A stretch of DNA of 64,000 nucleotides from contig NZ_CP091510.1 in assembly GCF_022870905.1 (NCBI RefSeq), positions 2,046,001 through 2,110,000 on the forward strand, read 5' to 3'. The position numbers were made by a program, and so were the translations under genes. The notes under the pieces were generated by a model. That model did no database searches, had not been told where the DNA came from, and saw only the letters and a list, made by a program, of their open reading frames with translations. This document shows positions 19,156 through 28,228 of this stretch, in pieces. Position 1 is the first letter of the stretch. Every line of letters starts with the position of its first letter. Source of the stretch: Neisseria arctica (GTDB lineage: Bacteria > Pseudomonadota > Gammaproteobacteria > Burkholderiales > Neisseriaceae).

Positions 19156-19934
19156 TATTTAATTTCCTTTTGCAATAATATTTATACAAATATTACTGAA
19201 GCTGATTGATATACAAATAAAATGTAATTATCGTCACGAAATGACAAAATTTGTCACAAGTAAATTCGTTTTTATTTTTCGGCTTGCGCCAAGTTTTCAA
19301 GAGTTGAAATAATTTCAATTAAAATCATGCGGTTAATAAAATAGACTTTACAACCTAGTTGTAACTCTTCTGAAAAATAAAATAGTTCCTTTTATTCAAG
19401 CAAAAACCGAACCAAATTCCATTAATACTTGTAAAGATATTTTCAATATTCTTAATAAGAATTAATAATTTAAGTTATATTTAGCTTGTGAAATTAAATA
19501 AGTAATGCCAATTTCAAGAAAAACCCTTAATAAAACCGTATTTTATCTATAAAAACCAGTGAATTCTAAAAATAAATATTTGATAATTTTTATTTATTTA
19601 AGCAATAAGTCATTGCTGGCAACTATTTTAATAATATAAAAAATTAATCTGACTAACTAAAATTAAAAGAACCAAACCAAATATTCTGACCGGCTTCCAA
19701 TTAGGCCAAGCCTTATAAACAGCATATTTTGATATGCATTTGATATATAAAGGATATAAATCCAACTCACTATATTTTGTAATATGAAACAGCCAAAATA
19801 AAATGCCGTCTGAAAAACAGAACGGCATCTTTAACATTTCAACACAATCAAAATACAGTGAATCTTTCAGACGGCATCAAGTCATCTGAACAAACGGCAA
19901 GCAAGCGTACCTGCCACCACATACCCCCCAATTG
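19156..19934. other. Long AT-rich promoter region of the adhesin
   Basis: About 780 bases without a credible gene. It holds two dyads: TGACAAAATTTGTCA (19242-19256) and TTACAACCTAGTTGTAA (19348-19364). Each has 7-bp arms and could bind a regulator of the adhesin gene. An imperfect facing DUS pair (about 19803-19829) and a single DUS (about 19864-19875) lie near ubiB. No tandem short-repeat tract of the kind that phase-varies nadA was seen. The only reading frame of size, 19628-19837 on the minus strand, has no coding character. Confidence 0.55.
19242..19256. promoter_or_regulatory. Candidate operator upstream of the adhesin
   Basis: TGACAAA-A-TTTGTCA is a perfect 7-bp dyad about 87 bases before the adhesin ATG. 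A third TGAC-type half site lies beside it (GTCACGAAATGAC). The cognate regulator is unknown. Confidence 0.4.
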
Positions 19935-21446
19935 CTATTTAAAAACCAAAATTAACACTAATGCAATTGCCATGACAGCCAGCCAAAAACTTTGGCGCTG
20001 CTGGATTTTAACAAGATGCACATAAGCATCCCGCATCTCTTTCTGGCGGGTTTCATCAACCAGCATATTCAGTTTGCGCGGCAGACTGGGGAGAATCTGC
20101 GCCCAATCAGGCGCTTCATCTTTAATATTGCGCCACAACGCCTGAGGGCCTACTTGCTCTTTCATCCAACTGACTAAAAAAGGCTTGGCAGTTGCCCATA
20201 AATCAAGATCAGGATCCAGCTGGCGGCCTAAGCCTTCAATATTGAGAAGTGTTTTTTGTAACAAAACCAATTGCGGCTGTATTTCGACATTAAAGCGGCG
20301 ACTGGTTTCAAAGAGCCTCATCAGTACGACACCAAAAGATATTTGCGACAAAGGTTTGTTGAAAATCGGTTCACACACGGCACGCACTGCGGCTTCCAAC
20401 TCTTCCGCACGGGTATCCACAGGCACCCAACCTGACTCTATATGGGCGGTAGCGACACGGTGATAATCGCGGTTGAAAAAAGCCAAAAAGTTGATAGCGA
20501 GATAACGCTTATCATATTCTGTTAAACTGCCAACAATACCGAAATCTAAGGCAATATAGCGGTTGTCGTCGGCTACCAGAATATTTCCCGGATGCATATC
20601 GGCATGGAAAAAACCATTTTTGAATACTTGGGTAAAGAAAATCTCTACCCCGTATCGAGCCAGTTTCTTCAAATCAATGCCTTTTACTTTCAAAGTGGCA
20701 ATATCGGAAATCGGCGTTCCTTCCATCCACTCGATGGTTAATACGTCTTGGCTGCAATAATCAAAATAAACCTGAGGCACAATCAACATATCACTATCGG
20801 CAAAATGTCTGCGCAACTGGCTGGCATTAGCGGCTTCGCGCATTAGATCTAATTCGTCATGCAGATATTTGTCGAATTCGGCCACCACTTCCTGAGGTTT
20901 TAGACGCTTGCCATCCGCAAACAAACGTTCAATCCATTTTGCCCCAAAGCGCATTAAAGCCAAATCCTGCTCAATTACCGGTTTCAGTCCCGGCCGCAAA
21001 ATTTTTACCGCCACCTGCTCGCCACTGTATAGCCGTGCCTTATGCACTTGGGCAATTGATGCGCTGGCTACCGGTTCAATATCAAATTCCGCGTAAAGCT
21101 CAAAAATAGGCTTGCCTAAAGCACGTTCAATGCGCTCTTGTGCCAAATGCCCCGGGAAAGGCGGTACCTTGTCCTGTAATTTTGCCAATTCGGCAGCATA
21201 ATCATCAGGTAACAAATCAGGCCGCGTAGACAATACCTGCCCGAGTTTGACAAAAATTGGACCTAAACTTTCCAATGCCAAACGCAAGCGTACAGGTGCT
21301 GCTTCTTGATCAAAACTGCTATTTTTCGGCAATCTATCCAATAAAGCCCGCAGCCAAAGCGGGTGGATTCGGTCGACAAAGATATCACTCAGATTGTAGT
21401 GGTAAATTGTTTTTGAAATTACAACAAAGCGTTTGAGCCATTTCAT
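19935..21446 (-). CDS. ubiB: Ubiquinone biosynthesis kinase-like protein UbiB
   Basis: Atypical ADCK/ABC1 kinase-like ATPase of the ubiquinone pathway, membrane-bound and thought to help lipid precursors reach the biosynthetic complex. The 503-residue protein has the family's KxGQ motif in [19 protein letters not shown], the Ala-rich loop [14 protein letters not shown] in place of the glycine loop, catalytic [11 protein letters not shown] and ALDFGIVG, and hydrophobic segments at the C-terminus ([18 protein letters not shown]). I use the ATG at 21446. A TTG six codons upstream lies next to a DUS. The gene is divergent from metF. ubiE and ubiJ are not adjacent. Confidence 0.95.
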   Translation of the reverse strand: MKWLKRFVVISKTIYHYNLSDIFVDRIHPLWLRALLDRLPKNSSFDQEAAPVRLRLALESLGPIFVKLGQVLSTRPDLLPDDYAAELAKLQDKVPPFPGHLAQERIERALGKPIFELYAEFDIEPVASASIAQVHKARLYSGEQVAVKILRPGLKPVIEQDLALMRFGAKWIERLFADGKRLKPQEVVAEFDKYLHDELDLMREAANASQLRRHFADSDMLIVPQVYFDYCSQDVLTIEWMEGTPISDIATLKVKGIDLKKLARYGVEIFFTQVFKNGFFHADMHPGNILVADDNRYIALDFGIVGSLTEYDKRYLAINFLAFFNRDYHRVATAHIESGWVPVDTRAEELEAAVRAVCEPIFNKPLSQISFGVVLMRLFETSRRFNVEIQPQLVLLQKTLLNIEGLGRQLDPDLDLWATAKPFLVSWMKEQVGPQALWRNIKDEAPDWAQILPSLPRKLNMLVDETRQKEMRDAYVHLVKIQQRQSFWLAVMAIALVLILVFK

Positions 21447-21467
21447 GAGCAGGTCTTTTTGCAAAAG

Positions 21468-21490
21468 GCCGTCTGAAACTTTCAGACGGC
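21468..21490. repeat. Inverted DUS pair in the ubiB/metF divergent region
   Basis: Facing GCCGTCTGAAA copies (21468-21478 and 21480-21490, 1-base loop) lie upstream of both genes. The pair cannot be a normal end-of-gene terminator, so it is more likely kept for DNA uptake. It could form in the ubiB leader if transcription starts to its right. Confidence 0.7.
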
Positions 21491-21720
21491 AACAAAATAA
21501 TTAATCATTATAAAACATCCATCCGATACCGAAAATAAAACAGTCGGCAGTAACCCACATTACAACATGATTTGATTTATTTCAAAAAATAACCAACACA
21601 AATTTTATTCATAACCAGCCGAATATTTTTCAGGCAAAAATCTGTATAAAAGCATTGATTTAACAAGATTTAGATACTAACCTAAAACCATCCTAACAGA
21701 TTAGACATAGACATTACGAC

Positions 21721-22560
21721 ATGACCTCAAACCAAAAAAAGCTAAGTTTTGAATTTTTCCCCACCCGTACACCTGAAGGCCGTGCCAAACAGGTTATCAC
21801 CCGTAAGCAACTGAGCCAGTACAACCCTGAATTCTTCTCTTGTACCTCAGGTGCCGGAGGTTCGACCAAAGAGGGAACGATGCAGGCAATTAAAGACATC
21901 TTAAGCGAAGGCGTTCCCGCTGCTCCACACCTGCCCTGTGTAGGTATGCAACCCGGCGAAGTCATCAACCTGCTCAATGAATATAAAGATTTGGGCGTAC
22001 GCCATGTGGTCGCATTGCGCGGCGATATCCCATCGGGTGTCGGTGCGGGCATGAGCGGTTTACGCTATGCCAATGAATTGGTCGAGTTGGTCAAAAACGA
22101 ATTCGGCAACCATTTTCATATCGAAGTCGCGGCTTATCCCGAATACCATCCGCAAGCACGCAGTGCCGAAGACGACATCAATAATTTCGTCCGCAAGGCT
22201 AAAGCAGGAGCCGATTCCGCCATTACCCAATATTTCTATAATGCCGATGCCTATTTCCGTTTCGTGGACGATGTACATGGGCGCGGTGTGGATATTCCGA
22301 TCATCCCGGGCATTATGCCGATTGCAAGTTTTTCCAAGCTGGCGCGCTTTTCCGATACCTGCGGTGCAGAAATCCCCCGCTGGCTGCGCCTGAAACTGCA
22401 ATCGTATGCCGATGATACCGCCGCAATCAAAGCACTGGCATTAGACGTGGTAACGGAAATGTGCGAACGGTTGCTGCGGGAAGGTGCACCCAGCCTGCAT
22501 TTTTATACATTAAATCAAGCAGGTTTGGTTTCGACTATTTGCCAACGTTTGGGCTATTAA
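21721..22560 (+). CDS. metF: 5,10-methylenetetrahydrofolate reductase
   Basis: FAD-dependent cytoplasmic enzyme that reduces methylene-THF to methyl-THF, the methyl donor for methionine synthesis. The 279-residue TIM-barrel protein opens with KLSFEFFPTRTPEG, which carries the catalytic Glu. It also shows HLPCVG, VVALRGDIPSG, ITQYFYNADAYFRFVDD and PIIPGIMPI, all hallmarks of bacterial MetF. The start follows a 230-bp leader with a -10-like TATAAA near 21645. No S-box or MetJ-type repeats were seen. metE is not next to it in this window. Confidence 0.96.
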   Translation: MTSNQKKLSFEFFPTRTPEGRAKQVITRKQLSQYNPEFFSCTSGAGGSTKEGTMQAIKDILSEGVPAAPHLPCVGMQPGEVINLLNEYKDLGVRHVVALRGDIPSGVGAGMSGLRYANELVELVKNEFGNHFHIEVAAYPEYHPQARSAEDDINNFVRKAKAGADSAITQYFYNADAYFRFVDDVHGRGVDIPIIPGIMPIASFSKLARFSDTCGAEIPRWLRLKLQSYADDTAAIKALALDVVTEMCERLLREGAPSLHFYTLNQAGLVSTICQRLGY

Positions 22561-22675
22561 ACAAAAAAATGTAATATCTCAAGCAATTTTTTTTATGACG
22601 TGGTAATATAACGATTATGCAAATATACTTTTCTTTTATTTTCCTTCTTTTCTTGTCAAAAGGCAGGAAAATTCG

Positions 22676-22700
22676 GCGGGCTACATAGCCCGCTTTTTTT
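22676..22700 (+). terminator. Intrinsic terminator after metF
   Basis: GCGGGCT (22676-22682) and AGCCCGC (22687-22693) form a 7-bp stem with an ACAT loop, followed by a run of seven T. It lies 115 bases past the metF stop and has no DUS. Confidence 0.85.
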
Positions 22701-22774
22701 CAAGCAGTAAAAAACCGCCTAAACATACTATTTATCCTTACCCTAATTTAATATAGGCTTTTTCCAACCCTCAA

Positions 22775-22808
22775 AAAAGGCCGTCTGAAAGTTTGCAGAC
22801 GGCCTTTT
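22775..22808. terminator. DUS hairpin at the end of tsaD
   Basis: Arms AAAAGGCCGTCTG (22775-22787) and CAGACGGCCTTTT (22796-22808), 13 bp, lie about 75 bases past the leftward tsaD stop. Confidence 0.7.
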
Positions 22809-22881
22809 CGAATTGCTAAACAATCTTGCCTGATTACAAGTTCCCTAATTACGGCAAGACCTGATAAAACAATTACGCACC

Positions 22882-23943
22882 TTACTGAACAATCTCAGCC
22901 AAAGGCCAGCGCGGTTTGACGGTAAACGCGCCCGCTTCACGGCAGTTTTGCAAACGCATAGCACCGGCAAAAGCAATCATCGCCCCATTATCCGTACAAT
23001 AGACCAAAGGAGGAAAAAATACGGCCACTTTTTCAGACGGCATAGGCTTACCGCCTTTATCTTTCCGCGGGCGTACACTCAACTTACCCAACTCTTCACG
23101 CAGTTTCCAGTTAGCACCCACACCGCCGGCAACCACCAGCGTACGGAAGCCGGTATCCAGTAAAGCCTGTTTGGACTTTGCCACCAACACATCCACTACG
23201 GCATCTTGAAATGCTCTGCAAATATCGTTGCGCGTCTGCTCGGGCAAACTACCACCGTTTTCTTCGCGCACTTTTTGCACCGTAGTCAATACCGATGTTT
23301 TCAATCCGGAAAAACTCATTTGCAAATCATGCGAATGCAGCATAGGGCGCGGGAAGGTAAAGGCATCGGCATTGCCTAACTTCGCCAGTTCGGAAAGTTT
23401 GGCACCGCCCGGATAAGGCAAATCCAACAGTTTGGCGGTTTTATCAAACGCCTCGCCGGCCGCATCATCAACACTCTCTCCCAACAGCGTATAGTCGCCG
23501 ATACCGCGTACCGCCATAAATTGTGTATGTCCGCCCGACACCAACAAGGCTACAAATGGGAATTGCGGCTTTTCATTCGCTAATAAAGGCGAGAGCAGAT
23601 GCCCTTCCAGATGGTGAACCGGAATCACGGGTTTGCCTAAGGCAAACGCCAGAGCATTGGCATAGCCCGAACCTGCCAGCAAAGCGCCGCCCAACCCCGG
23701 TCCCTGAGTAAATGCCACCGCATCAATATCGGTATAATCTTTGCCTGCCGCTTTCAAACAGGCTTCGGTCAAAGGCACAAGGCGGCGAATATGGTCGCGG
23801 CTGGCCAACTCGGGTACCACGCCGCCGTATTCGGCGTGCATCGCCATTTGCGTATGCAATTCATGCGCCAACAGGCCTTCCCGGGTGTCGTACAGCGCGA
23901 CTCCGGTCTCATCGCAAGAAGATTCGATTCCCAATACCAACAT
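22882..23943 (-). CDS. tsaD: tRNA threonylcarbamoyladenosine transferase TsaD
   Basis: Catalytic subunit that, with TsaB and TsaE, transfers the threonylcarbamoyl group to A37 of ANN-decoding tRNAs. The 353-residue ASKHA-fold protein starts [18 protein letters not shown]. It has the [16 protein letters not shown] segment with the metal-binding HHLEGH and the nucleotide loop [11 protein letters not shown] chose the ATG at 23943 because [12 protein letters not shown] is the conserved start. The longer frame to 23979 adds 12 residues with no family match. The protein ends in [15 protein letters not shown] lies inside the C-terminal region. Confidence 0.97.
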   Translation of the reverse strand: MLVLGIESSCDETGVALYDTREGLLAHELHTQMAMHAEYGGVVPELASRDHIRRLVPLTEACLKAAGKDYTDIDAVAFTQGPGLGGALLAGSGYANALAFALGKPVIPVHHLEGHLLSPLLANEKPQFPFVALLVSGGHTQFMAVRGIGDYTLLGESVDDAAGEAFDKTAKLLDLPYPGGAKLSELAKLGNADAFTFPRPMLHSHDLQMSFSGLKTSVLTTVQKVREENGGSLPEQTRNDICRAFQDAVVDVLVAKSKQALLDTGFRTLVVAGGVGANWKLREELGKLSVRPRKDKGGKPMPSEKVAVFFPPLVYCTDNGAMIAFAGAMRLQNCREAGAFTVKPRWPLAEIVQ

Positions 23944-24069
23944 GGTTAGGCAGACTCCTGCACAATGCTGAAACATCATGCGTATTCAATAATCGGGCTT
24001 TCAAACGGCATTTATGCCGTCTGAAAGGTAAAACGCGATATTTTAACGGATTTTCCGATTGATTTGGCT

Positions 24070-24075
24070 TATAAT
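24070..24075 (+). promoter_or_regulatory. -10 box of the queC promoter
   Basis: A perfect TATAAT about 20 bases before the start of the preQ1 riboswitch candidate. No good -35 is seen at the right distance. Confidence 0.5.
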
Positions 24076-24089
24076 CGCGTTTCGATTTT

Positions 24090-24145
24090 TGCCGCGGTTC
24101 GCAACCATCCCGCGAAGAACAATGTTCTAAACCAAAACTAGGAAA
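24090..24145 (+). promoter_or_regulatory. preQ1-I riboswitch candidate upstream of queC
   Basis: Hairpin CGCGG (24093-24097)/CCGCG (24110-24114) encloses the loop TTCGCAACCATC, which fits the GGTTCGCAAC...CCC core of class I preQ1 aptamers. An A-rich tail ends in AAAACTAGGA (24134-24143), whose AGGA is the queC Shine-Dalgarno. A small extra hairpin GAAC/GTTC sits between them. Binding of preQ1 would fold the tail into a pseudoknot and hide the ribosome site, giving feedback control of the que genes. I am fairly sure of the class but could not verify the pseudoknot pairing. Confidence 0.6.
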
Positions 24146-24150
24146 CCGTT

Positions 24151-24807
24151 ATGACAACTGAAAAAGCCTTGGTCATCTTTTCAGGCGGCCAAGATTCCAC
24201 TACCTGCCTGATTCAGGCTATCCGACAATACGGTCGGGAAAATGTCGAAGCCATTACTTTCCAATACGGCCAACGCCACAACATCGAACTGGAAAAAGCG
24301 CGCAGTATCGCAGCCGATTTGGGTATCCCCCAAACACTGCTTGACCTGACTCTGATGCAACAGGTTACCCGCAATGCGCTGATGGACGAAACCGCCGCGA
24401 TTCAAACAGGCGAAAACGGCCTGCCCAATACCTTTGTAGACGGACGCAACGCCCTATTCCTACTCTATGCCGCTATCTATGCCAAAAGCCGCGGTATCCG
24501 CCATATTATCACCGGCGTATGTGAAACCGACTTTTCAGGCTATCCCGACTGCCGCGACGTTTTCATCAAATCGATGAACGTTACCCTCAATCTCGCTATG
24601 GACTACGCCTTTCAAATCCATACTCCGCTGATGTATCTCACCAAAGCGCAAACTTGGGCATTGGCCGATGAAATGGGCGTGCTCGATTATATCCGCACCC
24701 ACACCCACACCTGCTATCTCGGCACAGAGGGCGGCTGCGGCGAATGCCCAAGCTGCGTATTACGCGAGCGCGGTCTAGCCGAGTATTTGGCCGGAAAATC
24801 CAGATAA
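24151..24807 (+). CDS. queC: 7-cyano-7-deazaguanine synthase QueC
   Basis: ATP-dependent enzyme that converts 7-carboxy-7-deazaguanine (CDG) to preQ0 in queuosine synthesis. The 218-residue protein has the PP-loop SGGQDST at residues 11-17 and a C-terminal zinc site with Cys residues in [18 protein letters not shown]. The middle motif [15 protein letters not shown] is family-typical. It is the first gene of a queC-queD-queE cluster and appears controlled by the preQ1 riboswitch candidate just ahead of it, whose tail carries the Shine-Dalgarno. A 118-bp gap separates it from queD. Confidence 0.97.
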   Translation: MTTEKALVIFSGGQDSTTCLIQAIRQYGRENVEAITFQYGQRHNIELEKARSIAADLGIPQTLLDLTLMQQVTRNALMDETAAIQTGENGLPNTFVDGRNALFLLYAAIYAKSRGIRHIITGVCETDFSGYPDCRDVFIKSMNVTLNLAMDYAFQIHTPLMYLTKAQTWALADEMGVLDYIRTHTHTCYLGTEGGCGECPSCVLRERGLAEYLAGKSR

Positions 24808-24925
24808 ACCCTATTTGATACAGCTGTTTCCGCCACACAGCCCAACATCTGCAATACGGTATAAAGAATCGTATTGCACGGCGTTTCCGGCCGTCTGAAC
24901 GCGGCAACAGCAAACCTTGATGATG

Positions 24926-25348
24926 ATGAAAATTACCAAAACCTTTTCGTTCGACATGGCCCACATGCTCGATAACCACGACGGCAAATGCAAAAACCTG
25001 CACGGCCACACCTACAAACTCGAAGTCGAAGTATGCGGCAACCTGATTGAAGGCGGAGCCAAAGACGGCATGGTGATTGATTTTTCCGATCTGAAACAAT
25101 CCGTTAAAGCTTTAGTGGTCGAACCTTTCGACCATGCCTTCATCTACCACACCGGCAGCGAGCGCGAACGGCAAATCGCCCGTATGCTCGAGGGTTGGGG
25201 CTTGAAAACATTGGCTATGGACAAACGCACCACTGCCGAAAACATGGCGCAATATATGTTCGACCTGCTCCGGCGCAAAGGCCGTCTGAACATCTCGACC
25301 CTGCGACTATGGGAAACCCCTACGTCTTATTGCGAATGCAGCCTGTGA
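24926..25348 (+). CDS. queD: 6-carboxy-5,6,7,8-tetrahydropterin synthase QueD
   Basis: Zinc enzyme that turns dihydroneopterin triphosphate into carboxytetrahydropterin, the substrate of QueE. About 140 residues, starting MKITKTFSFDMAHML. The metal-binding histidines lie in MAHMLDNHDG and NLHGHTY, and the catalytic Cys in GKCKNLHGH. The C-terminal LRLWETPTSYCECSL is typical. Three consecutive in-frame ATGs (24920, 24923, 24926) and a TTG (24917) precede the conserved part, and no Shine-Dalgarno decides between them. I use the last. The stop is 11 bases before queE. Confidence 0.94.
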   Translation: MKITKTFSFDMAHMLDNHDGKCKNLHGHTYKLEVEVCGNLIEGGAKDGMVIDFSDLKQSVKALVVEPFDHAFIYHTGSERERQIARMLEGWGLKTLAMDKRTTAENMAQYMFDLLRRKGRLNISTLRLWETPTSYCECSL

Positions 25349-25360
25349 GGTCGTCTGAAA
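25348..25360 (+). repeat. Variant DUS (AGGTCGTCTGAA) in the queD-queE junction
   Basis: AGGTCGTCTGAA, the form known as mucDUS in some commensal Neisseria, fills the gap between queD and queE. Its leading AGG is the only candidate ribosome site of queE. Other DUS copies I noted in the window keep GCCGTCTGAA. Confidence 0.7.
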
Positions 25361-25992
25361 TGCAAACAATCCAACCTGCCGATCCCATATTCCGTATTGT
25401 TGAAATTTTCGAAAGTCTGCAAGGCGAAGGCTACAATACCGGTATGCCTGCGGTTTTTATCCGCTTGGGCAAATGCAACCTAGCCTGCCGGTGGTGCGAT
25501 ACCGACTACCTTACATTCCAACAAATGCCGCTCAGCGAAATCTTAGGCCGTCTGAAAAACTATACCGCCCGCAACATCATCATTACCGGCGGCGAACCAA
25601 CCATTCAACCACACCTCGAAACCTTATTGAACGCCTTAAAAAAAGAAGGTTATTACCTGTGTATCGAAACCAACGGGCTTAACCCCGTTCCGCCGCAGAT
25701 TGATTACATTGCCACCAGCCCCAAAGCCTGCTATGCCGAAAAATACCAAACGCAATATATCAAGCGTGCCGATGAAGTGCGTATCGTTGTCGACGGCGAT
25801 ATCATCGCATTCTGCACCGCCATCGAACAAAAAATCCGCGCCCGACACTATTATCTTTCTCCGTGCGAGCAAAACGGCGTTATGAATATTTACGAAACCA
25901 TCCGCCAAATCGGGCTGCTCAACAGCCGTCCCGATGCCGCCGTGCATTGGCAGTTGAGCGTACAAACACACAAATGGGCAGGTATCGAATAA
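25360..25992 (+). CDS. queE: 7-carboxy-7-deazaguanine synthase QueE
   Basis: Radical SAM enzyme that contracts carboxytetrahydropterin to 7-carboxy-7-deazaguanine (CDG). The 210-residue protein has the cluster-binding CNLACRWC (Cys39, Cys43, Cys46), ESLQGEG near the N-terminus and ITGGEPT. I place the start at 25360 (MQTIQPADPIFRIVEIFESL) because the longer frame from 25195 overlaps queD and has no family match. The spacing suggests translational coupling with queD. A DUS hairpin terminator closes the cluster. Confidence 0.95.
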   Translation: MQTIQPADPIFRIVEIFESLQGEGYNTGMPAVFIRLGKCNLACRWCDTDYLTFQQMPLSEILGRLKNYTARNIIITGGEPTIQPHLETLLNALKKEGYYLCIETNGLNPVPPQIDYIATSPKACYAEKYQTQYIKRADEVRIVVDGDIIAFCTAIEQKIRARHYYLSPCEQNGVMNIYETIRQIGLLNSRPDAAVHWQLSVQTHKWAGIE

Positions 25993-26032
25993 TAAAACCA
26001 CCATTTTTCAGTATAGTTACCCGCCCGAAATT

Positions 26033-26068
26033 AAAAGGCCGTCTGAAAACTTTTTCAGACGGCCTTTT
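26033..26068 (+). terminator. DUS hairpin terminator after queE
   Basis: 17-bp perfect arms (26033-26049 and 26052-26068), each beginning or ending in four A or T, 40 bases after the queE stop. Confidence 0.8.
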
Positions 26069-26249
26069 ATGTGCCGATAAAGCCAACCTGCCTTCACCCG
26101 CACGCACCCAATATTCCGACTATTTTAGATAAACAAAGCAAATAAAACCTTCACCAAATCCGACAACGAATACGCGCTTTAGAATAACAACCTACATTTT
26201 CAGCATTTTTTTTAAATCTATTTCATCACAATACCACCCATATAAAAAC

Positions 26250-26276
26250 AAGCCGTCTGAAAATTTCAGACGGCTT
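26250..26276 (-). terminator. DUS hairpin terminator after purH
   Basis: 13-bp arms (26250-26262 and 26264-26276) with a 1-base loop, 22 bases past the leftward purH stop. Confidence 0.75.
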
Positions 26277-26298
26277 CTGCATACTACCTCTATCCGCT

Positions 26299-27876
26299 TT
26301 AGTGGCGGAAATGGCGTACGCCGGTTAATACCATAGCGATACCGTGTTCGTCTGCCGCATCGAATACTTCCTGATCACGCACAGAACCGCCCGGGTGGAT
26401 AATCGCCTTAATGCCTTGCTCAGCAATCACATCCACGCCGTCGCGGAAGGGGAAAAACGCATCCGAAGCCGCGCAAGCGCCGTTGAGATCGAATCCGCCG
26501 TCTTGCGCTTTACGGGCGGCAATACGGGTAGAATCCACACGGCTCATCTGCCCGGCACCGATACCGAACGTTTGCCCGCCTTTGCCGAATACAATCGCAT
26601 TCGACTTCACGTATTTGGCCACATTCCACACAAACATCAGATCTTTCCATTCCTGCTCGGTAGGCTCGCGCTTGCTTACCACAGTCAAATCCGCACGACG
26701 GATACGGTGGAGATCAGGCGTTTGCACCAACAGGCCGCCGCCGACACGTTTTAATTCGAAACGGTTCGCACCGGCCATTAAAGGCACTTCCAATACACGA
26801 ACGTTTTTCTTAGCTGCAATCACTTCTTTGGCTTTGTCGGTAAACTTCGGCGCCATCAATACTTCGAGGAATTGCCCGGTCACCGCTTCTACGGTTTCCG
26901 CATCCACTTCGCGGTTAAAGGCAATAATCCCACCAAATGCGCTGGTGGTATCGGTAGCAAATGCCAAACGGTAAGCCGTCAGCGTATCCGCAGCGACCGC
27001 CACACCGCACGGGTTGGCATGCTTCACGATAACGCAAGTAGGCTCGTCAAACGCCTTAACGGCTTCCCAAGCAGCATCTGCATCGGCAATATTGTTGTAC
27101 GACAACTCTTTGCCCTGCAACTGTGTATAACCAGAAAGACTGCCCGCCGCCGGATAAACATCACGGTAAAACGCAGCTTGTTGGTGCGGATTCTCACCAT
27201 AGCGCAAATCCTGAACTTTCAACCAATTACCGTTAATTTGTTCCGGAAACTCATTAACTTCAGGTTCACCGCCTAATTTTTCATCATTAATGCTGGTGAG
27301 ATAATTGGAAATCATACCGTCATATTGGGCTGTATGGCTGAAGGCTTTGCGTGATAAATTGAAGCGGGTTTTATCGCACAGCGTACCGCCGTTAGCGCGC
27401 AACTCCTCTACAACCTTATCGAAATCGGTATTATCCGTAATGATAGCAACGTGCTTCCAGTTTTTCGCTGCCGAACGCACCATAGTTGGGCCGCCGATAT
27501 CAATATTTTCGATTGCATCTTCCAGCGTGCAACCGGGTTTGGCAATAGTAGCGGCAAAAGGATACAGGTTCACGCATACTAAATCGATATTACCGATATC
27601 GTGTTCGGCCATTTTAGCCACATGCTCGCTCAAATCGCGACGCCCCAAAATACCGCCGTGAATTTTCGGATGCAGGGTTTTCACACGCCCGTCCAGCATT
27701 TCGGGAAAACCGGTGTAATCGGCTACTTCGATCACTGGGATTTCCGCATCAGCCAGTAATTTCGCCGTACCGCCGGTAGAAAGGATTTCCACCCCCAAAT
27801 CGTGTAAAGCACGGGCAAACTCAACCGCACCTTGTTTATCGGACAAACTGATTAACGCTCGTTTCACTGCTGCCAT
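26299..27876 (-). CDS. purH: Bifunctional AICAR formyltransferase/IMP cyclohydrolase
   Basis: Carries out the last two steps of purine synthesis: formylation of AICAR, then ring closure to IMP. The 525-residue protein has an N-terminal MGS-like cyclohydrolase domain ([32 protein letters not shown]; about residues 1-200) and a C-terminal formyltransferase domain ([38 protein letters not shown]). The end [10 protein letters not shown] is the family consensus. fis lies just upstream on the same strand with a 46-bp gap and may be co-transcribed. Confidence 0.97.
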   Translation of the reverse strand: MAAVKRALISLSDKQGAVEFARALHDLGVEILSTGGTAKLLADAEIPVIEVADYTGFPEMLDGRVKTLHPKIHGGILGRRDLSEHVAKMAEHDIGNIDLVCVNLYPFAATIAKPGCTLEDAIENIDIGGPTMVRSAAKNWKHVAIITDNTDFDKVVEELRANGGTLCDKTRFNLSRKAFSHTAQYDGMISNYLTSINDEKLGGEPEVNEFPEQINGNWLKVQDLRYGENPHQQAAFYRDVYPAAGSLSGYTQLQGKELSYNNIADADAAWEAVKAFDEPTCVIVKHANPCGVAVAADTLTAYRLAFATDTTSAFGGIIAFNREVDAETVEAVTGQFLEVLMAPKFTDKAKEVIAAKKNVRVLEVPLMAGANRFELKRVGGGLLVQTPDLHRIRRADLTVVSKREPTEQEWKDLMFVWNVAKYVKSNAIVFGKGGQTFGIGAGQMSRVDSTRIAARKAQDGGFDLNGACAASDAFFPFRDGVDVIAEQGIKAIIHPGGSVRDQEVFDAADEHGIAMVLTGVRHFRH

Positions 27877-27922
27877 TATCGTTCCTTATACAGATAGGTT
27901 TTAACTGCTCAAGCCAAACAAA

Positions 27923-28165
27923 TTACGCGATCAAATCATATTGCAAAAGTTTCTTACGTAGGGTATTACGATTCAGCCCCAATACAGCGGCAGCCTTCGA
28001 CTGGTTACCTCCGCATTCGGCCATAACGGTGGCCAGCAACGGCTTTTCAACCTGCTGTAATACCATATCGTATACCGCACAAGGGGTTTCGCCGTCCAAA
28101 TCACGGAAATATTGTTTTAAGTTATGCTCCACACAGTGGGCGATATCAGGGATTTTATTCGGCAT
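27923..28165 (-). CDS. fis: Fis family DNA-binding protein
   Basis: An 80-residue nucleoid-associated protein that bends DNA and adjusts transcription with growth phase. The C-terminal helix-turn-helix is clear: GGNQSKAAAVLGLNRNTLRKKL. The N-terminal arm is shorter than in the 98-residue E. coli Fis, as is usual in betaproteobacteria. In many proteobacteria fis sits directly after dusB. Here a 636-residue acyltransferase gene separates them, and purH follows. Whether fis keeps the dusB promoter or uses its own cannot be read from the sequence. Confidence 0.92.
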   Translation of the reverse strand: MPNKIPDIAHCVEHNLKQYFRDLDGETPCAVYDMVLQQVEKPLLATVMAECGGNQSKAAAVLGLNRNTLRKKLLQYDLIA

Positions 28166-28228
28166 AATATATTCTTTTTAATAAAAAAACAGAAAATCGG
28201 CTCTATTCTCAAATAGCCGTCTGAAACA

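Larger units (their letters stand above)
22561..22881. other. metF-tsaD intergenic region, possible small RNA
   Basis: A 321-bp gap between converging genes. It holds a -10-like TAATAT near 22605, a pyrimidine-rich stretch (TTCCTTCTTTTC, about 22640-22655), a strong intrinsic terminator (22676-22700) and a facing DUS hairpin (22775-22808). The first three could be a short Hfq-type RNA or simply the metF 3' end. Confidence 0.4.
25993..26298. other. queE-purH convergent gap
   Basis: A 306-base gap that holds two facing DUS hairpins (26033-26068 for queE, 26250-26276 for purH) and AT-rich spacer. No gene is visible. Confidence 0.6.

Noticed and set aside
19628..19837. 69-residue minus-strand reading frame upstream of the adhesin
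   Set aside because: Very AT-rich, no Shine-Dalgarno, partly made of a DUS, and no recognisable domain.
23944..23979. Longer N-terminus of TsaD
   Set aside because: The extra 12 residues have no family match, and the conserved protein starts at [12 protein letters not shown].
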